Source: Chloroflexia bacterium (GTDB taxonomy: Bacteria; Chloroflexota; Chloroflexia; Thermomicrobiales; UBA6265). From it: a stretch of 45,229 nucleotides of DNA. Positions 1 to 7,430 of the stretch are shown here, one piece after another. The notes below the pieces were generated by a model. That model was not told the origin of the DNA. It saw nothing but the letters and a program-made list of their open reading frames with translations, and did not search any database. Numbering within the stretch: the first letter of the stretch is position 1; the number at the start of each line of letters is the position of its first letter. A program made the translations under genes and the position numbers. Location: NCBI GenBank assembly GCA_013694885.1, contig JACDBO010000094.1, positions 1-45,229 of the forward strand, in the 5' to 3' direction.

Positions 1-67
1 GACCGGGGCACGCCTCCGGTTAGTCGCCCCGCGCCGAAAGACACCGGCAGGCCCGCAGTGACCGGCG

Positions 68-249
68 CTATCCCGCAAGGGCGTACACCTTTGCCTCCCA
101 CGGGTAGAGCGGCTCCCGTCCCACCCATGCAGCCGTGATGTCGCGATCCTGGGTAACCTCCCGCCAGCGCTGTTCCGGCGGCGTGGCTGGCCAGCCAGGC
201 ACAACGTATTCTGCGGACGTAGACCCGGGATCAGGCATCCCCCAGTCTG
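68..249 (-). pseudogene. 3' fragment of an unidentified gene, cut by the IS
   Basis: An open minus-strand frame runs out of the left end of the insertion sequence and ends at a stop at 68-70. Outside the IS it encodes about 60 residues, ending in EPLYPWEAKVYALAG, with several Trp and Pro residues and no low-complexity arginine runs. It looks like a real C-terminus rather than a random frame, but I recognise no family. It is not the missing C-terminal half of ComM, whose N-terminal half lies on the other side of the IS. The first 67 bases of the window hold nothing I can name. It could be a chance open frame. Confidence 0.3.
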
Positions 250-267
250 AGAAAGTGTGTGTAAAGG
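250..267 (+). repeat. left terminal inverted repeat of the IS
   Basis: AGAAAGTGTGTGTAAAGG, perfectly complementary to 1077-1094. It lies 10 bp upstream of the first possible transposase start at 277. Confidence 0.9.
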
Positions 268-276
268 GGTGATGCG

Positions 277-1076
277 ATGTGCTTGCGCATGACACGCAAA
301 GCCTACCCCACCGATCTGACCGACACGCAATGGACGCTGCTCGAACCGTTACTGCCGCCCGCCACCCCCGGTGGCCGGCCCCGCTCTGTCGATCTGCGCG
401 AGATCGTCAACGCCCTGATGTATTTGTTGCGGACTGGCTGTCCGTGGCGCAGCCTGCCGCACGACTTGCCCCCGTGGAGCACGGTCTGGACCTACTTCCC
501 GCGCTGGCGCGACGATGGCACCCTCGCCCGACTCCACGACCAGTTGCGCGACCAGACCCGGCTCGCCGCCGGGCGCGATCCGCAGCCGAGTGCCGGGTGT
601 CTGGACAGCCAGACGGTCAAGACGGCCGAAAAAGGGGGCCGCGTGGCTACGATGCTGGCAAGAAAGTTCAAGGGCGCAAGCGCCACCTTATCGTCGATAC
701 CTTGGGACTGATGCATGGGCTTGCCGTGCATCCGGCCAATGTGCAAGACCGCGACGGGGCCAAGCTGCTGCTGGAACCGCTGATCGGTAAACTGCCTCGC
801 CTGGAGCGCCTCTGGGCGGACGGCGGCTACGGTGGGCACCTGGTCGAGTGGGTCGCCGAGCACTGTGGATGGACGTTGGAGATCGTCTCCAAAGACCCCG
901 CGACCACGGGCTTCCGGGTGGTGCCCAAGCGCTGGATCGTCGAGCGCACGTTTTCTTGGCTGGGCAAGTGCCGCCGACTGAGCAAGGACTATGAGCATCT
1001 CGTGACCAGTTCCGAAGCGATGATCCGCCTGGCGATGATCGGCCTCATGGTGCGGCGCCTCCGCCCCGCCTCATGA
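277..1076 (+). CDS. IS5-family DDE transposase, expressed by -1 frameshift
   Basis: Catalyses cut-and-paste movement of the surrounding element. Frame one (277-711) gives the N-terminal DUF4096-like part (WTLLEPLLPP, CPWRSLPHDLPPW) and the first catalytic Asp (CLDSQTVK, D110). The second frame, one base back, carries GRKRHLIVDT, the second Asp (WADGGYGG, about residue 182) and the Glu (WIVERTFSW, about residue 223). The frames meet at a run of five A and five G at 629-638, where tRNAs on AAA GGG can slip back one base. The fused product is about 266 residues, normal for the group, and the full catalytic triad suggests activity. A second start, MTRKAYPTDL, lies at 289. A random single-base frameshift mutation is the alternative to programmed slippage. 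Confidence 0.88.
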
Positions 1077-1094
1077 CCTTTACACACACTTTCT
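1077..1094 (-). repeat. right terminal inverted repeat of the IS
   Basis: CCTTTACACACACTTTCT, the complement of the left repeat, beginning directly after the transposase stop codon. Read on the minus strand it supplies the TAG that ends the truncated comM frame. Confidence 0.9.
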
Positions 1095-1770
1095 AAGTCT
1101 CCGCACCGAACATGACCACATTGTGCGCACCAGCCGCCGCGACCTCCAGGCCGCGTTTAACGTGCTCCTGGCCACGCACGTCGGCAAAATCGACGCCTGT
1201 CCCGAGGTCGATCTCACTTTCGATATTGTCAGGTACTAGGGGTGAGAGCGGCAGATCGCCGCTCAGGTGATTCACGAGATCAGCCAGCGTGCGCACGGGA
1301 TAGACGTCGATGCCTTCGATCAGCGCGGCCTCGCGGGAGTCCTCCTCCGGGACGAAGGCGCGTCTCAACCCCTTCTCGGCCGCCAACGCAACCATTGAGA
1401 TGATCCCCGGCGTGTGCCGCAGGATGCCGTCGAGCGACAGCTCTCCAACGATTAGCGCGTCGCTGAGATCGGCGAGGATCTGCCCCGACGCGAGGAGGAT
1501 GCCCGTGGCAATCGGAAGGTCATACGTCGGTCCCGCCTTCTTCAGATCGGCCGGCGCGAGATTCACTGTCACTTTGCCGTGCGGAAAACGGCCGCCTGAG
1601 TTTCGGATCGCCGCCCGCACTCGTTCACGACTCTCTTGAACGGCGGCGTCGGGTAGGCCCACTAGAACCATGCCTGGTTGTCCCGACCCAACATCGACTT
1701 CGACTTCGACCAATACGCCGTCGAGTCCGACAACCGCACAGCTGTTAACCTTCGCCAGCACGCCATTCAC
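1093..1770 (-). pseudogene. comM: truncated comM/yifB Mg-chelatase-like AAA+ ATPase (N-terminal part)
   Basis: ComM is a hexameric helicase acting in branch migration during natural transformation. The 225 residues seen are the N-terminal Lon-protease-like domain (GQPGMVLVGLPDAAVQESRERV, KVTVNLAPADLKKAGPTYDLPIA) and the start of the ATPase domain (DFADVRGQEHVKRGLEVAAAGAHNVVMFG). Full proteins are about 500 residues and continue GPPGxGKT. Here the frame reads FG-AET and stops at a TAG made at the IS border. The Walker A, Walker B and later ATPase motifs are absent, so the gene should be inactive. The similarity ends about 10 bp before the IS end, so the breakpoint may not be the IS insertion itself. 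Confidence 0.88.
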
Positions 1771-2008
1771 TCCTCACGTTCGAGCCACCAACGTCCGGCT
1801 GCACGCGGACGCTGCTCCCGACTTGGTGGCGATCATGACGCCTTAGCCGCCAGGTCACCTGATCGGCAATCTACCATGCCGGGAGCGCTTGACGAACAGT
1901 GAACGAACTCTCCACAACGGATATTCTGTTGGGTTCTCAGCCGCACTCATGGACTATCCTCAGTAACGGAGTCTGGATGTCACGGGTGAGCGCAAGCGAG
2001 GTCACGCA
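1771..2008. other. divergent intergenic region
   Basis: 238 bp between the divergent comM remnant and the DUF983 gene. It must hold both promoters. A TTGACG at 1889-1894 has no well-placed -10 partner, so I assign no promoter. No hairpin terminator or riboswitch was recognised. Confidence 0.4.
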
Positions 2009-2440
2009 ATGGTCTCCATGATAGATGACGAAACAGGAGGAAGCGTCGACCTGCCACGTCGACCTGCGATGCGGTTCCGCAGGGCCGCGATGCGCTCGCT
2101 TTCACGCCGTTGCCCGTACTGCGGCGCGCCTGGAATCTTTGCGTCCTGGTTCAGTCTGAAGAAGCGTTGCCCCGCTTGCCGGACGCTCTTCGCCTACGAA
2201 GACGGCTATTTTCTGGGCGCCTACGCCGTAAACCTGGTGACGACCGAACTGCTGGCGTTCGGACTGGTCGTCTGGTTTTTAGTTGCAACGGACCTAAGCG
2301 TGCTGCACTTGCAGATCATCGGCGTCACGCTCGCGGTCGCCCTCCCGATCATCCTCTTTCCGGTTGCACTAAGCCTTTGGATGGCGCTCGACCTCGCACT
2401 TCATCCGCCCGGCCAGGGTTCCGGCCGGCCACGAACGTGA
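2009..2440 (+). CDS. DUF983 family zinc-ribbon membrane protein
   Basis: The 143-residue product has CPYC (C35, C38) and CPAC (C54, C57) pairs, typical of a small zinc ribbon, followed at once by the DUF983 signature YEDGYFLGAYAVN. Two or three hydrophobic helices follow (about 66-90 and 95-130). Family members are small inner-membrane proteins, sometimes found near cytochrome oxidase genes; their biochemical role is unknown. ATG codons at 2009 and 2021 are both possible starts. A strong purine-rich AGGAGGA lies at 2036-2042 inside the frame, about 26 bp before an internal ATG at 2069, too far to favour that start. It sits upstream of the his operon with a 70-126 bp gap and is probably separate from it. 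Confidence 0.75.
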   Translation: MVSMIDDETGGSVDLPRRPAMRFRRAAMRSLSRRCPYCGAPGIFASWFSLKKRCPACRTLFAYEDGYFLGAYAVNLVTTELLAFGLVVWFLVATDLSVLHLQIIGVTLAVALPIILFPVALSLWMALDLALHPPGQGSGRPRT

Positions 2441-2454
2441 CGAGGAACGCGCTT

Positions 2455-2470
2455 GTGTGCTGAATCACAC
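2455..2470. promoter_or_regulatory. short inverted repeat upstream of hisG
   Basis: GTGTG at 2455-2459 and CACAC at 2466-2470 flank a 6-bp spacer, about 100 bp before the chosen hisG start. It could be an operator or simply chance; no T-box or his leader peptide signature was seen in 2441-2566. Confidence 0.15.
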
Positions 2471-2566
2471 GCGTGGTACACATGAGACAGTGCGGCGGCG
2501 ACGGCGGCGGTGCGCTATGAGATCGCAACTTCTTTGCACCTCGGGCACGGAAAGTTCTTCGCCTTG

Positions 2567-3460
2567 ATGGGTACTCCCCGCTCGCTGATCGAAAGTGACA
2601 ATCGCCTCAAACTCGCCATCCAGCGCTCTGGTCGATTGACCGAAGATTCGCTCGACCTCCTCCGGCACATCGGTCTCGGATTCGAAAGTTATGGCCAACG
2701 TCTCTTCTCGCATTGCCGCAATTTTCCACTTTCGATCTTGTACGCACGCGACGATGATATCCCGGACTATGTGGGGCTCGGCACCGTCGACCTGGGTATC
2801 GTCGGCCGCAACCTAATCCACGAGCAGGACATTCCGGTCGTCGAGTTGGAGGCGCTTGGATTTGGCTACTGCTCATTGGTGGTTGCCGTGCTTCGGGATT
2901 CGCGCATCTCGACGGTCGAGCAATTGCTGAGGGCAAAAATCGCCACGTCATACCCTGGCTCCGCCCGCAGGTTCTTTGAGTCCATGGGTGGCGAACCGGA
3001 GATCATCACGATCAGCGGCTCGGTGGAGGTAGCGCCCACGCTCGGGATGGCGGACGCCATCGTGGAGCTGACGGCTACCGGCTCGTCGTTGCAACTCAAC
3101 GACCTGCATCCAATCCATACGATACTGGAATCGGAAGCCGTGCTCGTGGCGAATGTCGCGTCGATGAGCGATCCGCAGCGGCGGCAGAACATCGAACGTC
3201 TCTTGTTGCGTATTCGAGCGGTCCACGCCGCCAGTCGTTTCAAGTATGTGATGATGAACGCGCCGGAGAAGCGCCTGCCAGAGATTCTCGGTATCGTGCC
3301 GGGGTTAAAGGCGCCGACCATCGTGCCATTGGCCGATCCGGGCTGGGTGGCAATCCACACCGCGATCGAAGAGGAAGTATTTTGGGAGAAGATTGAGCAG
3401 TTGCGCACAGCGGGAGCACGGGAGATCCTGGTCTCCTCGCTGGAAAAGCTGCTGCTTTAG
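2567..3460 (+). CDS. hisG: ATP phosphoribosyltransferase, long form (histidine step 1)
   Basis: Joins PRPP and ATP to phosphoribosyl-ATP, the first and feedback-controlled step of histidine synthesis. The start of the fold, RLKLAIQRSGRLTEDSLDLL, and GLGTVDLGIVGRNLI and VELTATGSSL are characteristic. The C-terminal region (about 225-297) matches the ACT-like regulatory domain of long-form HisG, so no HisZ partner is needed. The ATG at 2567 gives 297 residues, the usual length, with a GGAAAG at 2549-2554. A GTG at 2510 would add 19 unconserved residues. It is the first gene of a seven-gene his operon, 11 bp before hisC. Confidence 0.93.
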   Translation: MGTPRSLIESDNRLKLAIQRSGRLTEDSLDLLRHIGLGFESYGQRLFSHCRNFPLSILYARDDDIPDYVGLGTVDLGIVGRNLIHEQDIPVVELEALGFGYCSLVVAVLRDSRISTVEQLLRAKIATSYPGSARRFFESMGGEPEIITISGSVEVAPTLGMADAIVELTATGSSLQLNDLHPIHTILESEAVLVANVASMSDPQRRQNIERLLLRIRAVHAASRFKYVMMNAPEKRLPEILGIVPGLKAPTIVPLADPGWVAIHTAIEEEVFWEKIEQLRTAGAREILVSSLEKLLL

Positions 3461-3471
3461 TTGCGCGGGGA

Positions 3472-4629
3472 ATGCCGCCCAGTTGGCCCACCATGAACGC
3501 ACGACCCACCATGCCAGCGATCACTGACCTGCTCCGTCCGCACCTCCGTGCGCGGAAGATGTACGCACCGGCAGCCTCGCCGCCGGTCTACACCCGTGCG
3601 GTGCGGCTGGACTGGAACGAATCTCCGTTTCCACCATCGCCGAAAGCGCGGCGCGCGATCGAGACCCATCTGAACGGAAACCGCTATCCCGATTTTCTGC
3701 AAACGGCGCTTCGGGAATCGCTGGGTCGATACATCGATGCGCCGGCGAACCGGATCATCGCTGGCGCCGGTCTCGACGATGTCCTCAACACAATCGCGAT
3801 GATGGTCATTGAGCCGGGCGACGAGGTCATCGTTTCTGAACCCACGTTCGGCGTGTATCGCAGTCTGTTTTCGCTGCACGGAGCGTCGGTGCGCAATGTA
3901 CCGCTCGGGACCCGGCCAGAGTTCGCCTTGGACACCGCCGGCATCCTGGACGCCATCGGTGACCGGACCAAGCTGGTCATCGTCTGCAACCCGAACAACC
4001 CGACTGGAACGCACTTCGCCAGAGAAGACGTTGAGCGGATCGTCGACGAGTCTCTGTGCCTCGTGGCGATCGACGAGGCCTATGCCGAGTTCAGCGGCAG
4101 GTCGCACCGCGACCTGGTCGACAAGTACCAACACGTCGTCATCCTGCGCACGATGAGCAAGTTCGCCGGGTTGGCCGGGTTCCGTGTCGGGTACGGTGTT
4201 TTCCCAGAGATCTTGATGCCTTGGCTGAGAGAGATCGCGCCGCCATTCTTCAACATCTCGGCCGTTGCTGCCGCGGCGGCGATAGCCTCGCTCGAAGATG
4301 TCGAACACCTCCGGGCGAACGTCGCCACCATCATTGAGTGGCGCGAGCACTTGGGCGCGGAGCTGCTGAGCATCGACGGCGTGACGGTGTTTCCGAGCGC
4401 GACGAACTTCTTGTTGGTCCAACTTCCGATGGACGACGCCTCACCAGTGGTCGGCGCGCTGGCGGCGAACAACGTCTTCGTCCGCCACTTCCCTAGTCCG
4501 GCGCTCGGGCTGCGCGACTGCCTGCGCGTGAGCATCGGCACCGCGAAGGAGAACGAGCTTTTCCTGGCTCTTCTCAAAGCGGAATTGGAGCGGAAACGAG
4601 GAGCGAGATCAACGATGGAGCGCGGATGA
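3472..4629 (+). CDS. hisC: histidinol-phosphate aminotransferase
   Basis: A PLP-dependent fold-type I aminotransferase that converts imidazole-acetol phosphate to histidinol phosphate. Visible motifs are RLDWNESPFPPSP near the N-terminus, NPNNPTGT (about 173-180), DEAYAEF (D201, Y204) and the PLP-binding lysine in MSKFAGLAGFRVGYG (K230), followed by CLRVSIGT near the end. The start is uncertain: ATG codons at 3472, 3493 and 3511 are all in frame, none with a strong ribosome-binding site, and conservation begins near residue 30. The stop overlaps the hisB start by four bases (ATGA). Confidence 0.92.
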   Translation: MPPSWPTMNARPTMPAITDLLRPHLRARKMYAPAASPPVYTRAVRLDWNESPFPPSPKARRAIETHLNGNRYPDFLQTALRESLGRYIDAPANRIIAGAGLDDVLNTIAMMVIEPGDEVIVSEPTFGVYRSLFSLHGASVRNVPLGTRPEFALDTAGILDAIGDRTKLVIVCNPNNPTGTHFAREDVERIVDESLCLVAIDEAYAEFSGRSHRDLVDKYQHVVILRTMSKFAGLAGFRVGYGVFPEILMPWLREIAPPFFNISAVAAAAAIASLEDVEHLRANVATIIEWREHLGAELLSIDGVTVFPSATNFLLVQLPMDDASPVVGALAANNVFVRHFPSPALGLRDCLRVSIGTAKENELFLALLKAELERKRGARSTMERG

Positions 4630-5243
4630 CGATGCAGACCACGAACGATTCATTCCGCCGCGCGGCAATCGAGCGGGCGACGAACGAAACGAAGGTCGAA
4701 GTCACCCTCGTCCTCGACGGCAGTGGTCGTGTTGCGGTGTCCACCGGGGTCCCGTTTCTCGACCATATGCTCCACGCGCTTGGCCGTCACGGCCGTCTTG
4801 ATCTTGACGTGCGCTGCACCGGCGACTCGGACATGGATCCTCATCACACGGTCGAAGATGTGGGTATCGCGCTCGGCCTAGCCCTGCGTGAGGCGCTTGC
4901 CGACCGCGCGGGTATCGAGCGCTACGGGCACGCTTATGCGCCTCTCGATGAGGCACTGGCGCGGGTCGTGGTCGATTGCTCGGGCCGGCCATTTCTCCAT
5001 TATGTCGCCGAGATGCCAGAACCGTTCATCGGCGCCGGATTCGCGGCGAGTCTCGTCGAGGAGTTCTGGCGGGCGGTGGCAGTGAACGGCGGCCTGACCA
5101 TGCACATCGATCTGCTGCGGGCGCGAAACGCTCACCACGCCGCCGAGGCGATCTTCAAAGCGGCCGCGGTAGCGCTCCGTGGGGCGATCGCGCGAACCGG
5201 ACTTGAGGGTGATGTACCGTCCACGAAAGGCATGTTGGCATGA
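4626..5243 (+). CDS. hisB: imidazoleglycerol-phosphate dehydratase
   Basis: A manganese enzyme removing water from imidazoleglycerol phosphate. The 205-residue product is the stand-alone dehydratase form, without the histidinol phosphatase domain of enteric HisB. The metal-binding signatures are present: VPFLDHMLHALGRHG, DPHHTVEDVGIALG, and ARNAHHAAEAIFKAAA. Both ends overlap neighbours by four bases, so it is translationally coupled to hisC and hisH. No histidinol-phosphatase gene is seen in the window. Confidence 0.96.
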   Translation: MTMQTTNDSFRRAAIERATNETKVEVTLVLDGSGRVAVSTGVPFLDHMLHALGRHGRLDLDVRCTGDSDMDPHHTVEDVGIALGLALREALADRAGIERYGHAYAPLDEALARVVVDCSGRPFLHYVAEMPEPFIGAGFAASLVEEFWRAVAVNGGLTMHIDLLRARNAHHAAEAIFKAAAVALRGAIARTGLEGDVPSTKGMLA

Positions 5244-5866
5244 TTGCGATTGTTGATTATGGCGCTGGAAACTTGCGTTCGATCAAACGTGCCATCGAAG
5301 CTGGCGGAGCACGCGCGGAAATCACCGCCGATCCCGCGCGAGTGCGTGGCGCGCAGCGCGTCGTACTGCCCGGCGTGGGTGCGGCTGGGGCGGCGATGGA
5401 ACGGCTGTCGGAATCCGGAATGGATGGTGCGGTGAAAGAGGTCGCGGAAAGTGGTCGCCCGCTCCTGGGCATCTGTTTGGGGATGCAACTGCTCTTCGAT
5501 CACCAGGAGGAGGGACCTACCCGCGGGTTGAACCTGCTCGGCGGTGAGGTGCGCGCCTTGCCGCCGGAGCGCAAAGTCCCACACATGGGCTGGAACCGGG
5601 TTGAGTTCCGATCGCCATCGCCGCTCGGCAGCGCGGGCGACGGCCCCTATTTCTACTTCGTTCACTCCTACTACGCTCATGTCGAACGACCCTCCGACAT
5701 CGCGGCGGTTACTTCCTATGGATTGTCGTTCCCGAGCGTTATCGTTCGAGACAACATTTGGGGAACCCAGTTTCACCCGGAGAAGAGCGGGGAGGGCGGG
5801 CTTGCCTTGATCCGCGCGTGGCTGCGTTCGGGTGAGGACGATTCCGTTGACCAGGCCCGGCCGTGA
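5240..5866 (+). CDS. hisH: imidazole glycerol phosphate synthase, glutaminase subunit
   Basis: A class I glutamine amidotransferase that supplies ammonia to HisF. The 208 residues carry the nucleophile elbow LLGICLGMQLLF (C79) and the His-Glu pair in GTQFHPEKSG (H179, E181), completing the catalytic triad. The KVPHMGWNRVEF and PYFYFVHSYYAH segments are typical of HisH. The start ATG at 5240 overlaps the hisB stop. The stop overlaps a GTG start of hisA. Confidence 0.96.
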   Translation: MIAIVDYGAGNLRSIKRAIEAGGARAEITADPARVRGAQRVVLPGVGAAGAAMERLSESGMDGAVKEVAESGRPLLGICLGMQLLFDHQEEGPTRGLNLLGGEVRALPPERKVPHMGWNRVEFRSPSPLGSAGDGPYFYFVHSYYAHVERPSDIAAVTSYGLSFPSVIVRDNIWGTQFHPEKSGEGGLALIRAWLRSGEDDSVDQARP

Positions 5867-6591
5867 TCCTCTATCCCGCCATCGACATTCGCGACGGCAA
5901 GGCTGTGCGCTTGCGTGAGGGAGACTTCGCGCGCGAAACGGTCTTCGACGCCGATCCAGTCGACGCTGCGAAACGGTGGGTGGCAGCCGGCGCGAGCTGG
6001 CTCCACATCGTCGATCTGGACGGCGCCCGATCCGGTCGACCTGTGAACACCGACGCTGTTCGTCGCATCCGTGAGGCCGTCCCTGTGCGTCTGCAACTCG
6101 GCGGTGGGTTGCGAACGATGAGGCAGATCAACGCCGCCGCGACACTCGGCATCGACCGACTCGTTCTCGGTTCCGCGGCACTCCGTTCGTCATCGCTCGT
6201 CTCCGATGCGGTAGCTCGGCATGGTGAGGGAATTGCGGTTTCCCTCGACGCGCGAGACGGCAAGCTAGCCTCGGATGGTTGGATGGAACAGACGGAGATT
6301 CCCGTGGTCGAGGCCGCTCAGCGTCTCGCCACGGCGGGTGTGCGCACGCTCATCTTCACCGACATACGCCGTGATGGACTGCTGCGTGGTCCGAACGTTT
6401 CCGCCCTGACGGAGCTGATCGCCGCCGTCGATGCGTCCGTCATCGCCTCCGGTGGTGTCGGCACGGCGGCGGATTTATGCGCGGTGCGTGACGCGGGTGT
6501 CGCCGGTGTGATCATCGGACGGGCACTCTATGATGGTCACGTCGATCTGCGGCAGGCGTTGACACTTGCCGCCGGAGAGAACACCGCATGA
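5863..6591 (+). CDS. hisA: ProFAR isomerase
   Basis: A TIM-barrel isomerase that converts ProFAR to PRFAR. The 242 residues begin MILYPAIDIRDGKAVRL, with the general-base Asp at residue 8, and include LQLGGGLRT, SLDARDG and the second catalytic Asp region FTDIRRDGLLRGPN. ASGGVG and GVIIGRALYDG complete the phosphate sites. The start is a GTG whose last two bases belong to the hisH stop, which fixes the reading frame. PriA (dual HisA/TrpF) function cannot be excluded from sequence alone, since trp genes are not in view. Confidence 0.93.
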   Translation: MILYPAIDIRDGKAVRLREGDFARETVFDADPVDAAKRWVAAGASWLHIVDLDGARSGRPVNTDAVRRIREAVPVRLQLGGGLRTMRQINAAATLGIDRLVLGSAALRSSSLVSDAVARHGEGIAVSLDARDGKLASDGWMEQTEIPVVEAAQRLATAGVRTLIFTDIRRDGLLRGPNVSALTELIAAVDASVIASGGVGTAADLCAVRDAGVAGVIIGRALYDGHVDLRQALTLAAGENTA

Positions 6592-7430
6592 CCGAATCTT
6601 CCCTCGAAGCATCGCTGAACTCGACCACCGTCAAAGGTGATCGAAGTGACCTCTGTGTCCGCGTGATTCCTTGCCTCGATGTGACGGATGGACGCGTCGT
6701 TAAGGGAGTGAAGTTCGTCAACCTGCGTGACGCTGGCGACCCGGTGGAGATGGCCGCCGTTTACAATCGAGAAGGCGCCGATGAACTCGTGTTCCTCGAT
6801 ATCACCGCCAGTTCGGACAGCCGGGCGACGATGATCGATGTCGTGCGGCGCACCGCCGATCAGGTCTTCATACCTCTCACCGTCGGCGGCGGTGTGCGAA
6901 CGGTCGAGGACATCCGTTCCCTCCTTTCCGCGGGAGCGGATAAGGTGTCCATCAACACAGCGGCGCTCTCCGATCCCGCGCTCATTACCGAAGGAGCGCG
7001 GATATTCGGCCAGCAATGCATCGTGGTTGCGATCGACGCCCGTCAGTCTCAGGAAGGTGGGACCTGGGAGGTCTTCACCCATGGCGGGCGCCGTTCAACC
7101 GGCCGAGATGTGGTTGCCTGGGCAAAGGAAGCGGAGGAACGCGGCGCTGGCGAGTTTCTGGTCACGAGCATGGATCGGGACGGCACTGAACGTGGCTATG
7201 ATCTGGACCTGCTGAATGCGCTCGGTCGCGCGGTCCGTGTTCCGGTGATCGCCTCCGGGGGTGCCGGCAACCTCGACGACCTTGTGGAAGCGCTCCAGCC
7301 CGGACGCGTCGACGCTGTGCTCGCGGCGTCAATCTTTCACTTCGGCACCTACCGCATTGCCGAAGCCAAAGCTCACCTCGCCGCCCACGGTCTGCCGGTG
7401 CGTCCGGTATCCAGCGACGAGCGGCGGTGA
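6588..7430 (+). CDS. hisF: imidazole glycerol phosphate synthase, cyclase subunit
   Basis: A TIM-barrel partner of HisH that makes IGP and AICAR from PRFAR and ammonia. Key segments are CVRVIPCLDVTDGRVVKG (catalytic Asp about residue 31), LTVGGGVRT, VAIDAR, TSMDRDGTERGYD (second Asp) and VIASGGAG. At 280 residues it is some 20 longer than usual because of an N-terminal Ser/Thr-rich extension before the first strand. The start may therefore be internal, but no in-frame ATG or GTG lies close to the conserved region with a good ribosome-binding site. It overlaps hisA and hisI by four bases each. Confidence 0.95.
   Translation: MTESSLEASLNSTTVKGDRSDLCVRVIPCLDVTDGRVVKGVKFVNLRDAGDPVEMAAVYNREGADELVFLDITASSDSRATMIDVVRRTADQVFIPLTVGGGVRTVEDIRSLLSAGADKVSINTAALSDPALITEGARIFGQQCIVVAIDARQSQEGGTWEVFTHGGRRSTGRDVVAWAKEAEERGAGEFLVTSMDRDGTERGYDLDLLNALGRAVRVPVIASGGAGNLDDLVEALQPGRVDAVLAASIFHFGTYRIAEAKAHLAAHGLPVRPVSSDERR

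Larger units (their letters stand above)
250..1094 (+). mobile_element. IS5-family insertion sequence (IS427-like), about 845 bp
   Basis: Perfect 18-bp inverted repeats (AGAAAGTGTGTGTAAAGG at 250-267 and its complement at 1077-1094) bound a transposase gene in two overlapping frames that fills the element. Size, terminal repeats and the two-frame DDE transposase fit the IS427 group of IS5. No standard 2-4 bp target duplication is visible: TGA lies outside the left repeat with its A shared, and AAG lies on the right. AGTCT occurs at 244-248 and again at 1096-1100, one base outside each repeat, which may be a duplication or chance. The two flanks do not join into one gene. Confidence 0.9.

Noticed and set aside
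2441..2566. possible his leader, T-box or riboswitch before hisG
   Set aside because: No run of His codons, no T-box signature, no attenuator hairpin with a T run.
2465..2713. minus-strand small frame overlapping the hisG start, including a CPRC pair in another frame
   Set aside because: It overlaps the conserved hisG N-terminus, the cysteine pair is single and the frames are short, so coincidence is more likely.
3457..4422. 321-codon open frame antisense to hisC
   Set aside because: It mirrors hisC codon structure in GC-rich DNA, is rich in Arg and shows no family motif; hisC on the other strand is certain.
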